Source of the DNA: Candidatus Bathyarchaeota archaeon
Lineage (GTDB): Archaea; Thermoproteota; CALKCG01; B24; JAGTQN01
Assembly: GCA_018396395.1 (NCBI GenBank)
Contig: JAGTQN010000029.1
Coordinates: forward strand, 1-15,736
Direction of reading: 5' to 3'
DNA: 15,736 bases
Shown here: piece by piece, positions 1-6,568 of the stretch
Position numbering within the stretch: the stretch's first letter is position 1
Layout: each line of letters begins with the position of its first letter
Made by a program: the position numbers and the translations under genes
The notes under the pieces: generated by a model
The model's input: only the letters and a program-made list of their open reading frames with translations
What the model was told of the DNA's origin: nothing
Database searches by the model: none

Positions 1-10
1 AAACCTCCTT
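1..10 (-). promoter_or_regulatory. Ribosome binding site of a gene lying left of the window
   Basis: Read on the minus strand, the first ten bases are AAGGAGGTTT, a near-perfect match to the archaeal/bacterial anti-Shine-Dalgarno sequence. Its start codon would fall just outside the window, so a leftward gene probably begins within about ten bases of the edge. That gene itself cannot be seen. Confidence 0.45.
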
Positions 11-361
11 GATTCCATATGGCATCCATAGGTAGCCATCTGCCCTGGAGCTTTATCTTTATCTTCGTCCCATCTATGGCTAAGGGGCTTCTTGGCCTGG
101 GAGGACCATGGTATACCAGGGCTTCAGGCCTATGGATCCATAGCCTTACCTTACGGCTTCCCTGCTAGCCCTAACGAGCCCATGGCGCTTGTAATGGACC
201 TCATGCCCAAACCAGCCAGGTAAAAGAAAAAGATAATCCCCAGACCTCCTCAAGGGAAACCTTACTATGAAGGATCCTATCGTCCTTTATGGCCTCCAAA
301 AGCCTTCAAAGGCATCCATAGCATAGAATCGCCTGCCTAAGGAAGGCCTAGGAGGCCTTTT
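11..361. other. Non-coding stretch between an unseen leftward gene and nrpR
   Basis: No convincing reading frame was found on either strand. The stretch holds a 14-bp perfect palindrome (CTATGGATCCATAG, 130-143) and the word GGCATCCATA at 21-30 and 311-320. It also holds an inverted repeat next to the nrpR stop codon (343-359, listed separately). It probably contains the promoter and leader of the gene left of the window, but no clear TATA box stands out. Confidence 0.5.
343..359. terminator. Inverted repeat just after the nrpR stop
   Basis: AAGGCCT and AGGCCTT form a perfect 7-bp stem with a 3-base loop, directly downstream of the nrpR stop codon on the minus strand. The T-run (358-361) lies on the plus strand, so it is not a classical intrinsic terminator for nrpR. 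Archaeal termination depends mainly on U-runs rather than hairpins, so the role is uncertain. Confidence 0.3.
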
Positions 362-1369
362 CTAAAACCTTATCTTGTCAGTATCATCGATTCTTTCCAT
401 TTCCTCGATAGGTAGGAGACAATGGGGGGCAAAGGTTTCAGCAGGAATGTTAATTTCCATCAAAGCAGCTAAGGGTATGATTCCAGCTATCATCGATATT
501 CCGCATCTGTCCATGGAAACCGGCACTCCTAGAACAGGCTCGTTCGGTTTCCCTATGGCGACGAGGCCCCCCCATCCATCATTCCTAAGCTCCTTCAGGA
601 TCGATTCCGCCGCTTCCCTGGCTTCGTTTGGTATCTCCCTTAGATTAGCGGGTAACATTCCAGAGCCCGTTTCGAGGAAGCACATGACAGAGGTCAGGCG
701 TCTATAGACGAAGATTTCAGGAGGGGGAATCGTCGTACCTTCGTAAGCCACAAGCTCCGTAAACCTGGAGGGCCTCCTGTTCACGAACTGAACAAGACCA
801 CCGTACCTTAGGATTAGAGGAATGCCTGCATGCATAAGAATCCCATCGAACGTAAGGTTACAGACTGTAAAGATGCCGATCTTTCCCTTAGGTACATAAA
901 CGTTTTGATATTCTTCATCCTCATAAAGGATCTTCATGTATGGAGCTGGGAGAATTTCCTCCCTCCTTAGCCTTCTAACTATCTCCAGGACCCTTTCCAA
1001 GGAATCCTTTTCTACGATGGAAACGTTCGCTACGACAAGCCCCTTGCGGTTTTGGGGATTGTAGCTTACCCTATAGGCTAAGGATAGATACCTCGTGATG
1101 ACGAAGTTGACCTTCTCGAAGGCGAGGGCGTTGTGGAGCTCCTCTAATCCCTTATCCGTTATGATCCTTCCATGGCGTCCAACATTTTTAATAAGGCCCC
1201 TCTCAGCCAAGAGCTGGAGATGGTAGCGCACGGTTCGATCGTTCACAAGGAAGCCTTTCTTCGTAAGCTCCTTCTGAAGAACAGTGGATCCCATGGGCAT
1301 CCTATTCTCGCTCAGAATCCTTAGGATCTCTATCTCCTTCCTATAGCCCTCCTCCGTGGGGGAAACCAT
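362..1369 (-). CDS. nrpR: NrpR-type transcriptional regulator (winged HTH + one NrpR/DUF128 domain)
   Basis: This 335-residue protein has an N-terminal winged helix-turn-helix (about residues 8-75; note VNDRTVRYHLQLLAERGLI) followed by one NrpR (DUF128) domain (about 80-330). Characterised NrpR proteins of methanogens repress nitrogen-assimilation genes and release DNA on binding 2-oxoglutarate. Some have one NrpR domain and some two; this has one, fused to the DNA-binding part. It starts at ATG 1369. A TATA-like stretch (AAGTTTTTTATTAG on the minus strand, about 1410-1397) sits about 30 bases upstream, implying a very short leader. The gene is divergent from a glutamate-synthase-like gene across 200 bases, which suits a nitrogen regulator controlling its neighbour. 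The family call is strong; 2-oxoglutarate as effector here is inferred from the family. Confidence 0.87.
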   Translation of the reverse strand: MVSPTEEGYRKEIEILRILSENRMPMGSTVLQKELTKKGFLVNDRTVRYHLQLLAERGLIKNVGRHGRIITDKGLEELHNALAFEKVNFVITRYLSLAYRVSYNPQNRKGLVVANVSIVEKDSLERVLEIVRRLRREEILPAPYMKILYEDEEYQNVYVPKGKIGIFTVCNLTFDGILMHAGIPLILRYGGLVQFVNRRPSRFTELVAYEGTTIPPPEIFVYRRLTSVMCFLETGSGMLPANLREIPNEAREAAESILKELRNDGWGGLVAIGKPNEPVLGVPVSMDRCGISMIAGIIPLAALMEINIPAETFAPHCLLPIEEMERIDDTDKIRF

Positions 1370-1396
1370 AGCCTTCGTGGTTGAGAGGGATCTTAT

Positions 1397-1410
1397 CTAA
1401 TAAAAAACTT
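1397..1410 (-). promoter_or_regulatory. Candidate TATA box of nrpR
   Basis: The minus strand reads AAGTTTTTTATTAG, the most A/T-rich stretch upstream of nrpR. Its centre is about 33 bases from the ATG, so transcription should start roughly 5-10 bases before the gene. Beside it, TTCC-T-GGAA (1410-1418) is a short near-palindrome that could host a regulator. Confidence 0.4.
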
Positions 1411-1521
1411 TCCTGGAACCTAGCTCACAAATTCCGCGAGGTCGGGAACCTATGGATGGGATGGAGGGGAAAAAGACGAAAAATTCGGATGCCCTGAAGC
1501 CTTATTTGGAATATGGCAACC

Positions 1522-1535
1522 GGTAACCGATAACC
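1522..1535. promoter_or_regulatory. Candidate NrpR-like operator (GGTA, six bases, AACC)
   Basis: GGTA, six bases and AACC lie immediately before the TATA-like box of the glutamate-synthase-like gene, where the BRE would be. NrpR operators in methanogens are short inverted half-sites spaced by six bases: GGAA-N6-TTCC in Methanococcus and, as I recall, a GGTA/TACC version in Methanosarcina. This site departs from the latter by one base. Assignment is by position and resemblance only. Confidence 0.3.
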
Positions 1536-1542
1536 TTATAAG
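1536..1542 (+). promoter_or_regulatory. TATA box of the glutamate-synthase-like gene
   Basis: TTATAAG is centred about 31 bases before the ATG at 1570. Archaeal transcription normally starts about 25 bases downstream of the box centre, which predicts a start at about 1564-1567 and an essentially leaderless mRNA. No Shine-Dalgarno sequence is present before the ATG, consistent with that. Confidence 0.55.
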
Positions 1543-1548
1543 CTTCCT

Positions 1549-1570
1549 TTTGAGCTTTTAATAGCTCAAA
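1549..1570. promoter_or_regulatory. Perfect inverted repeat over the start of the glutamate-synthase-like gene
   Basis: TTTGAGCT (1549-1556) and AGCTCAAA (1563-1570) are exact reverse complements separated by six bases. They occupy the space between the TATA box and the predicted transcription start and include the A of the ATG. A repressor bound here would block RNA polymerase recruitment or escape. The divergent NrpR-type regulator is the obvious candidate, though the half-site is not the published NrpR consensus. Confidence 0.45.
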
Positions 1571-3165
1571 TGTTAGATTCAAAATACCTAAATTCGAAGC
1601 CAACAAACTGGACCTCCGTTAGGGTTAAAGAACCAGCAGCCATAAGCGGCATGTGTCCCCTATGCATCGAGGAATGTCCCTTTGTTTGTGATATCTCCCT
1701 ATCGGCCCTTAGAGGCAGGGAAGCCCTTTATCCGCCTCCTTTCCTCTTCGGCCTTAGTACAGCCGGAGCCATGAAGAATCATGGTCTAGATTGGAGCCAT
1801 TTCAACTTCCATTGCGAGGTTAGGGGAGCTGAGGGGATAGAGCCTAATCCGGATAGGGCCCTTTTCCCTAACGTTGACATAAGTACCGAGGTTGGCGGCT
1901 TGAGGTTAAAGGTTCCAGTCATTACAGGGGCCCTCGGCTCCACGGCCATAGCAGCAAGGCATTGGAGAAGCGTAGCCATAGGCGCAGCCTTGGCTGGCAC
2001 CATCGTAACCATAGGGGAGAATGTATGTGGCATGGATCCTGAAGCCGAGTTCTGCGGAGGGAAGATCGTAAGGTCCCCAGATCTGGAGAGTAGGGTTGAG
2101 GCTTACAGGGAGTTCTGGGATGGAAAGTATGGGGCCATAGCCGTTCAGACGAATGTGGAGGATGAGAGGTTTGGTGTAGATCTTTATGCCCTATCTAAGC
2201 TTGAGGTTGACATTATCGAGCGAAAGTGGGGTCAGGGTGCGAAGGCCATAGGTGGCGAAGTCAGAATTTCGGACCTTGAGAAAGCGATTGCGCTAAAGCG
2301 AAGGGGATATCTAGTCATTCCGGATCCTGAGGATCCGGAGGTGCAGGCAGCCTTTAGGGCCGGCTTCTTCCAAAGCTTCGAGAGGCATAGCCGGGTTGGT
2401 ATGGGTTCTAGGGAGGAATTCCTCGAGGGCATAGATAGGCTCAGGGAAAATGGCGCTAAGCATGTAAGCCTTAAAACTGGTGCCTTCAGGCCGGCGGCTA
2501 CAGCCTATACCATGCGACTAGCCTCGGAAGCCCGAATGGACTATGTAACCTTCGATGGATGTGGAGGCGGAACTGGTATGAGCCCAGTTCCCATGATGGA
2601 CGAGATGGGCATGCCGACCGTATACTTGGAGGCCCAAGTCCTAAGATGTGCCCAACTCCTAAGAAGTAAGGGCAGACATGTCCCGGATATAGTCATGGCT
2701 GGAGGCTTTGTCAACGAAACCCAGGTCCTCAAGGCTATAGCCCTCAGTAACTTCGGCGAAGGTCCTTTAGTCAAGGCAGCCGTCACGGGAAGGGCAGCCC
2801 TCACTTCCGTTATGAAGGCCTCATACTTTGTCAGGTTGGCGAAGGAAGGGAAGCTACCGAAGCACTTTGCCCTGAATTATGGAGATGAGCCGGAGAAACT
2901 ATTTCCCTTCCTAATGGGGCTCAAGGCAAGGCTTGGAGAAAAGGCTAACAGAATACCTTGGGGAGCCCTAGGTCTTTATGGATATATCGAAAGAATGAGC
3001 GTAGGACTTCAGCAACTCCTCGCAGGGATCAGGAAGTTCAAGCTTAGCCTTGTCTCGAGGCGAGATCTCTTCTCCCTAACTGAAAGGGCTTCAAAGGTTA
3101 CGGGGATACCCTTGGCTGAGGAATCGGAGAATAGGGAGCTGGAGGATATCCTTCTCAGCTATTAG
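1570..3165 (+). CDS. FMN-binding glutamate synthase family protein with N-terminal Cys4 motif
   Basis: This 531-residue protein belongs to the FMN-binding glutamate synthase domain family (COG0069/GltB central domain). Seen in sequence: FMN-barrel segments KVPVITGALGS (about 114-124), FDGCGGGTGMSP (about 328-339) and the late segment IVMAGGFVNETQVLKAIAL. The N-terminus carries C29, C32, C36 and C40 (MCPLCIEECPFVC), which could bind an iron-sulfur cluster. The CX5CX4C [3Fe-4S] motif of classical GltB is not seen, and there is no glutaminase domain. It may make glutamate with separate partners or act on another amino-group substrate; GltB-like FMN subunits also occur in N-methylglutamate synthase. 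It starts at ATG 1570 with an essentially leaderless promoter and is divergent from nrpR, pointing to nitrogen control. The family is firm; the exact reaction is not. Confidence 0.8.
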   Translation: MLDSKYLNSKPTNWTSVRVKEPAAISGMCPLCIEECPFVCDISLSALRGREALYPPPFLFGLSTAGAMKNHGLDWSHFNFHCEVRGAEGIEPNPDRALFPNVDISTEVGGLRLKVPVITGALGSTAIAARHWRSVAIGAALAGTIVTIGENVCGMDPEAEFCGGKIVRSPDLESRVEAYREFWDGKYGAIAVQTNVEDERFGVDLYALSKLEVDIIERKWGQGAKAIGGEVRISDLEKAIALKRRGYLVIPDPEDPEVQAAFRAGFFQSFERHSRVGMGSREEFLEGIDRLRENGAKHVSLKTGAFRPAATAYTMRLASEARMDYVTFDGCGGGTGMSPVPMMDEMGMPTVYLEAQVLRCAQLLRSKGRHVPDIVMAGGFVNETQVLKAIALSNFGEGPLVKAAVTGRAALTSVMKASYFVRLAKEGKLPKHFALNYGDEPEKLFPFLMGLKARLGEKANRIPWGALGLYGYIERMSVGLQQLLAGIRKFKLSLVSRRDLFSLTERASKVTGIPLAEESENRELEDILLSY

Positions 3166-3324
3166 GAGCTTTTCTTAAAGTATCAAATACGGCATAAACC
3201 TCCTAAAACATAAAAGCATCAAGATTTCGTGGTCCAGTAGCGATATAGGCACCGAGAAGCTGCTAGGCATAGGCTTAGAGAGGCTAGGAAAAAATAGCTT
3301 TAAAGGTCCTTTGATTTACCTCTT

Positions 3325-3332
3325 GAATTTTG
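3325..3332. repeat. Target site duplication, left copy (GAATTTTG)
   Basis: GAATTTTG directly precedes the left inverted repeat and matches GAATTTCG, directly after the right inverted repeat, at 7 of 8 positions. The difference is a single transition. Eight to nine bases is the usual duplication for IS1-type elements. Confidence 0.6.
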
Positions 3333-3348
3333 CCTAATGTTTCAGTTA
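3333..3348 (+). repeat. Left terminal inverted repeat (16 bp)
   Basis: CCTAATGTTTCAGTTA is the exact reverse complement of 3811-3826. Read on the minus strand, it supplies the TAA stop codon of the transposase relic (3346-3348). On the plus strand it supplies the TAA (3335-3337) that truncates the interrupted host frame. Confidence 0.75.
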
Positions 3349-3729
3349 GGTTGATAGTGATCTTCTTCTCCATCTCAGGACTTCCTCCCAGGTCCAAATG
3401 TGGTTTCTCAAGCCTTGAGCCATGGCTGGGGTTCTCTGGTCGTACTTCCTTCCCGGCTTAACGCCAAAGACCTTGGCTATGCCCCGGATGCTTCCGCACT
3501 GGACGAGGGTTGGAGCGAAGGATCTTGTAGAGCTGCTCGTAGCTGATCCTGAGCCTGAAGAAGGGCTTGCCCCTGTTCTCTGAGAAGGTTCTGCTGCAGG
3601 TCCTGCATAAGAGGAGCATCTTAGCCTTATGCCCATACCTCTCCTTGAGGGTGATGTTTCCTAAGCCGTACTTCCCATAGTCCCTTCCCTGCAAGCCTTA
3701 TTCAGACAGCAGTATCCGCTGTAATCCAT
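3346..3729 (-). pseudogene. Frameshifted, core-deleted IS1-type transposase remnant
   Basis: Three minus-strand frames join into one transposase-like sequence. The first (from ATG 3729) carries a cysteine pair and a third Cys (YCCLNKACRE). The second (about 3685-3510) continues DYGKYGLGNITLKERYG, LLCRTCSRTFSENRG and LYKILRS, the zinc-ribbon and start of the HTH domain of archaeal IS1-like transposases. The third (about 3510-3346) has TLVQCGSIRGIAKVFGVKPG, then jumps straight to RTPAMAQGLRNHIWTWEEVL, which resembles the extreme C-terminus of such transposases. At least two frameshifts and a deletion of the DDE core make it non-functional. Its stop codon lies within the left inverted repeat. 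Confidence 0.72.
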
Positions 3730-3810
3730 GAAGAGGTGAGCGGGCCATAAGCCATAAGAAACCTATTTATTATCGAAAGAGTCGGACCATCCGCCCAAAT
3801 TTTCTCAAAA

Positions 3811-3826
3811 TAACTGAAACATTAGG
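3811..3826 (-). repeat. Right terminal inverted repeat (16 bp)
   Basis: TAACTGAAACATTAGG is the exact reverse complement of 3333-3348. It marks the transposase-proximal (5') end of the element, about 80 bases upstream of the first relic start codon. Confidence 0.75.
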
Positions 3827-3834
3827 GAATTTCG
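3827..3834. repeat. Target site duplication, right copy (GAATTTCG)
   Basis: GAATTTCG follows the right inverted repeat directly and matches the left copy except for one T/C transition. That decay agrees with the frameshifts inside the element and suggests an old insertion. The right copy keeps the interrupted host frame open. Confidence 0.6.
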
Positions 3835-3877
3835 AAGACCAGAAGAAGACGCTTGCTAAAGCTTTCTAAAGTATGAC

Positions 3878-4099
3878 TTATGGGGCTCTGATTCCTAGTT
3901 CAAGCATTTTTTTGGCAAGGAGCCTTACCCAGGCTCCAGCGTACCTGTTCTCAGAAAGCTCTGAAAGATAATCGTTCCAAGAGAGCCCCTTGGCCTTCTT
4001 CCATAGCTCGTAGCCCTCAAGGATGTTCTTATAAACCTTCGAGTGTTGCTCACAGACGAGGCTTTCAGACTTCCTTTCGCATATTAGGCACTTGTTCAA
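3878..4099 (-). CDS. Small archaeal zinc-binding protein linked to topA
   Basis: This 73-residue protein begins with a probable zinc site: CLICERKSESLVCEQH contains C4, C7, C15 and H18 (a CX2C...CX2H pattern). A charged helical region follows (about 22-72; KNILEGYELWKKAKGLSWNDYL). It resembles a conserved archaeal small-protein family that I recall only as uncharacterised. The start is TTG at 4099, directly after the topA TAA (4102-4100) with no spacer. That start is needed to include the first cysteine pair, and the layout implies translational coupling. Co-transcription with topA suggests a role in DNA topology, replication or expression, but no function can be assigned. Confidence 0.7.
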   Translation of the reverse strand: MNKCLICERKSESLVCEQHSKVYKNILEGYELWKKAKGLSWNDYLSELSENRYAGAWVRLLAKKMLELGIRAP

Positions 4100-6181
4100 T
4101 TACCGATCTTCCCCTCCAGCCTTCTTCGGGCAAGATGGATTTAGGCATAGGATCCAAGGCCTCCTACCCAAGGCCTTCACACCAAGGGTCGGCCATCCGC
4201 ATCCTTGACAGGCATCACCTGTTGGCTTGATGGTGCCCCTCTGGGGTAGGGGAAACGAAGCCTTGCACAAGCCCTTGAAGAAATTGCTACATCCGACGAA
4301 GCGCTTTCCCGTTCTTCTAGACCTGAGGATGAAAAGGGTTCCCGTTCCACAGACAGGGCAGGCCCCAACGCTACGCTGCTGCTGCAAAACCTTCCTTACG
4401 ATAAGGCTGAGTTGCTCTCCAAGCTCCCTTTCCCTTGCCTTCAGCTCTTCGAGGACAGGCTTTATCCTATCTATGGCTTCCGCCAATACTTTTTCCCTCG
4501 TCTCCAAGCCCTTCTCAATGGCATCCATGCGGCTTTCCAGCTCCCTAGTCATATCGACACTTATGATGGCTGGGGAGAACTTCCCTAGGACTTCATCCAC
4601 ATCGAAGCCCAGCTCTGTAGCTGCCATGCGCTCATCCCGAACATAGTTTCGCTTATAAAGGGTATCGATGATCTCAGCCCTTGTAGCCTTCGTTCCAATC
4701 TGCCAATCCTCCATGAGCCTCAGAAGGCTGCTGGGATTGAACCTTGGAGGCGGTTCCGTAAACTTTTCCAAGGCTTCAACCTTTATGAAGAGAACTTCCT
4801 GCCCTACCTTTAGAGGTGGAAGGATCTTCTCTTCACCCTTCACATAGGGTCTGTAGAACCTAAGCCATCCCTCCTCCAAGATGCGACTTCCTTGGAGGAA
4901 GAACTTGTAGCCACTATTCTCGATCTCCACACGAAGGCTTTCCCTCAGGGATTCTTCTGCAAAGGTTGCCATAAATCGCTTGACGATGAGGTCGTAAAGC
5001 TTCTTCTCCGAGGGATTAAGTTCCCTATCCGGTGCCTTGCCTGTAGGATAGATCGCAGGATGGGCCGAATCCTCCTTCTCGCCTTCATGGGGAAGGATCC
5101 TTTCCTTGGATAGGAGCTGTTGGGCAAGGGCTTTATAATCGGGCATCTGGGCAAGGGCCTCGAGGATTCCGCGACTGTCTATTGTGGCGGGCAGTTTTTG
5201 GCTCGAGGTCCTTGGGTATGATATAAGGGCCGAAAGATAAAGAGCCTCGGCAATTCCTAGGGTCCTAAGGGGCGTGAAGCCAAAAAGCCTGTATGCCTCA
5301 GCTTGTAGGTCTCCTATGTTGAAGGGTGTAGGGGGTGCCTGGGCGATCCTTCGGGTCCTCACATCCTTTATTAAGCCAATTTTACCCCCGCATTTTTCAA
5401 CGACCTCTTGGGCTTCACCAAAGGTTTCAATACGATCCTTTTCATAAAGGGCTTCGAGGGATCTTCCAGAGACCTTTACCATCGCATCGATCTTCCAGTA
5501 GGGTGTTGGAACGAAGCTTAGAATCTCCTTCTCCCTCTCGACCACGAAGTGGAGGGTTGGTCCCTGAACCCTTCCCGTGCTGATGGTGAAGTACCTCCCG
5601 CTTTCTTTAGCCACGGCGGAGGTCAGGGCCCTCGTCAGGTTTACTCCATAGATGAAATCGACTTCATGCCTAGCCCTTCCAGCTTCGATAAGGGGAAAGT
5701 CCAGCTGGGGGGAAGCATTTTCATAGGCCTTTACAAGCTCCCTTTCCGTAAGGGTCGAGAAGCGCATCCTTTTGGCTTCCTTATCCTTTTCGCCACAGGC
5801 ATACTTCAGAATGTTATACCCTATGAGGGAGCCCTCGATATCAAAGTCACAGGCCGATATGAAAGTGTCTGCTTCCTTGGAGAGTTCTGAGATTGTCTCG
5901 ATCCAGAGTTTTGTTTGGGATGCCCCCCTTTCGGCTAAATACCTTGGAGCCCAATCGATTTCGAAAATCGGATAGTCGTCCCTTCCTCCCTTAGCTTGGC
6001 ATACGGTGTAGAGGTGCCCTAAGGCCGGAACGACTATGAGGCTTTCGCCCTTCCTAGATGCTAGGAAGTATGGAATGCCCCTTCTCATGCTCTTTTTGGG
6101 CTTTCCTCTATCATCAAGGGCTTCGGCTATTCGCTGGGCTGCATCTGGCTTTTCGGCGATTATCAGCACGCCCTTTCCCAT
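4100..6181 (-). CDS. topA: DNA topoisomerase I (type IA, archaeal)
   Basis: Type IA topoisomerases cut one DNA strand through a 5'-phosphotyrosine, pass the other strand, and relax negative supercoils. Numbering from ATG 6181: the TOPRIM domain opens the protein (LIIAEKPDAAQRIA, E10; acidic triad in ACDFDIEGSLIGY, D112, D114, E116). The catalytic tyrosine is Y322 in SALISYPRTSSQ, and GTKATRAEIIDTLYKR lies at about 496-511. The C-terminus has two zinc-ribbon-like modules (C608, C611, C631, C639 and C658, C661, C679, C684). Length (693 residues) and domain order are normal. An in-frame GTG at 6193 would add MGLR; I prefer ATG 6181 because family members begin close to the LIIAEKP strand. It heads a two-gene operon with the small zinc-binding gene. 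It is not a reverse gyrase, as no helicase domain is present. Confidence 0.93.
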   Translation of the reverse strand: MGKGVLIIAEKPDAAQRIAEALDDRGKPKKSMRRGIPYFLASRKGESLIVVPALGHLYTVCQAKGGRDDYPIFEIDWAPRYLAERGASQTKLWIETISELSKEADTFISACDFDIEGSLIGYNILKYACGEKDKEAKRMRFSTLTERELVKAYENASPQLDFPLIEAGRARHEVDFIYGVNLTRALTSAVAKESGRYFTISTGRVQGPTLHFVVEREKEILSFVPTPYWKIDAMVKVSGRSLEALYEKDRIETFGEAQEVVEKCGGKIGLIKDVRTRRIAQAPPTPFNIGDLQAEAYRLFGFTPLRTLGIAEALYLSALISYPRTSSQKLPATIDSRGILEALAQMPDYKALAQQLLSKERILPHEGEKEDSAHPAIYPTGKAPDRELNPSEKKLYDLIVKRFMATFAEESLRESLRVEIENSGYKFFLQGSRILEEGWLRFYRPYVKGEEKILPPLKVGQEVLFIKVEALEKFTEPPPRFNPSSLLRLMEDWQIGTKATRAEIIDTLYKRNYVRDERMAATELGFDVDEVLGKFSPAIISVDMTRELESRMDAIEKGLETREKVLAEAIDRIKPVLEELKARERELGEQLSLIVRKVLQQQRSVGACPVCGTGTLFILRSRRTGKRFVGCSNFFKGLCKASFPLPQRGTIKPTGDACQGCGWPTLGVKALGRRPWILCLNPSCPKKAGGEDR

Positions 6182-6218
6182 ACGAAGACCCACTTCCTCA
6201 GAACCCTAACCTTATGCC

Positions 6219-6226
6219 ATATATAG
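6219..6226 (-). promoter_or_regulatory. TATA box of topA
   Basis: The minus strand reads CTATATAT here, a strong archaeal TATA match. The predicted transcription start, about 25 bases downstream, is near 6197. That leaves a leader of about 16 bases to ATG 6181, or almost none to GTG 6193. Confidence 0.5.
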
Positions 6227-6429
6227 ATTTTGTTCACCATCGTCTATGGTTATCCGTATCTTCGATGGCTTCTACAGTTGCCCGTCCTTCAGCCTAAAGA
6301 AACTGCCTAAAATTTTGAGCTTAGATAAGCTAAAGAAGATGGCGAATTACTTTTCCCACGAACGGCTACTTTGGAGGCATTCCTAATCGTAAGTCAAAAA
6401 GGAAATAGAGAAGGGAGCTTTTTTGGCTT

Positions 6430-6568
6430 TGTGGCTTAATTCTTTTTTCCTGATTTTCCCTTCCGTCTCTGAACGGCAAAATGGGCGATTTAGGAAACTT
6501 TCGGAAACAGCTCCATGACTCGGAGACTGAAAACGCTCCCATAACCTATAAACAATAATTAAGCCACA
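6430..6568. mobile_element. Candidate miniature inverted-repeat element (139 bp)
   Basis: TGTGGCTTAATT (6430-6441) and AATTAAGCCACA (6557-6568) are exact 12-bp inverted repeats, and similarity continues a few bases beyond on each side. The interior has no reading frame. GAGCTTTTTT occurs exactly on both sides (6415-6424 and 6569-6578). The right copy touches the repeat, but five bases separate the left copy from it, so this is not a clean target duplication. A non-autonomous transposable element is the likeliest reading; a structured RNA locus is the alternative. Confidence 0.4.

Larger units (their letters stand above)
3333..3826 (-). mobile_element. Internally deleted IS1-type insertion element, 494 bp
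   Basis: The element is bounded by perfect 16-bp inverted repeats (CCTAATGTTTCAGTTA at 3333-3348; its reverse complement at 3811-3826) and flanked by an 8-bp target duplication with one mismatch. Inside is a frameshifted minus-strand transposase relic. It keeps the N-terminal zinc ribbon and HTH and, directly joined, the extreme C-terminus, while the DDE catalytic core is missing. IS1-type elements usually run about 700-800 bp, so this is a deletion derivative. It could move only with a transposase supplied elsewhere. Family assignment rests on the protein remnants and the duplication length; the ends do not show the classical IS1 terminus. Confidence 0.72.
3179..3869 (+). pseudogene. Relic small reading frame split by an insertion element
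   Basis: From 3179 the frame is open for 52 codons with protein-like content (for example WSSSDIGTEKLLGIGLERL), until a TAA supplied by the left end of the insertion element (3335-3337). If the element and one copy of the 8-bp target duplication are removed, the frame continues as NFEDQKKTLAKAF and stops at TAA 3867-3869. That would give about 64 codons. No ATG, GTG or TTG lies near the upstream end, so the N-terminus may be missing or frameshifted. I do not recognise the family. The in-frame continuation across the target site supports a real disrupted gene, but chance is possible for so short a frame. Confidence 0.35.

Noticed and set aside
130..143. 14-bp perfect palindrome CTATGGATCCATAG.
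   Set aside because: About one palindrome of this length is expected by chance in a window this size, and nothing around it points to a function.
375..707. 110-codon plus-strand open frame.
   Set aside because: It is the complement of nrpR coding sequence; its peptide has no family features, and nrpR on the other strand is well supported.
4100..6193. Reverse gyrase as an alternative call for topA.
   Set aside because: The N-terminal helicase domain is absent and the protein starts directly with TOPRIM.
6442..6556. Possible C/D-box guide RNA in the inverted-repeat region (CTGA words at 6450-6453 and 6526-6529).
   Set aside because: No proper C box (RTGATGA) is paired with the D-box-like words, so the structure is not supported.
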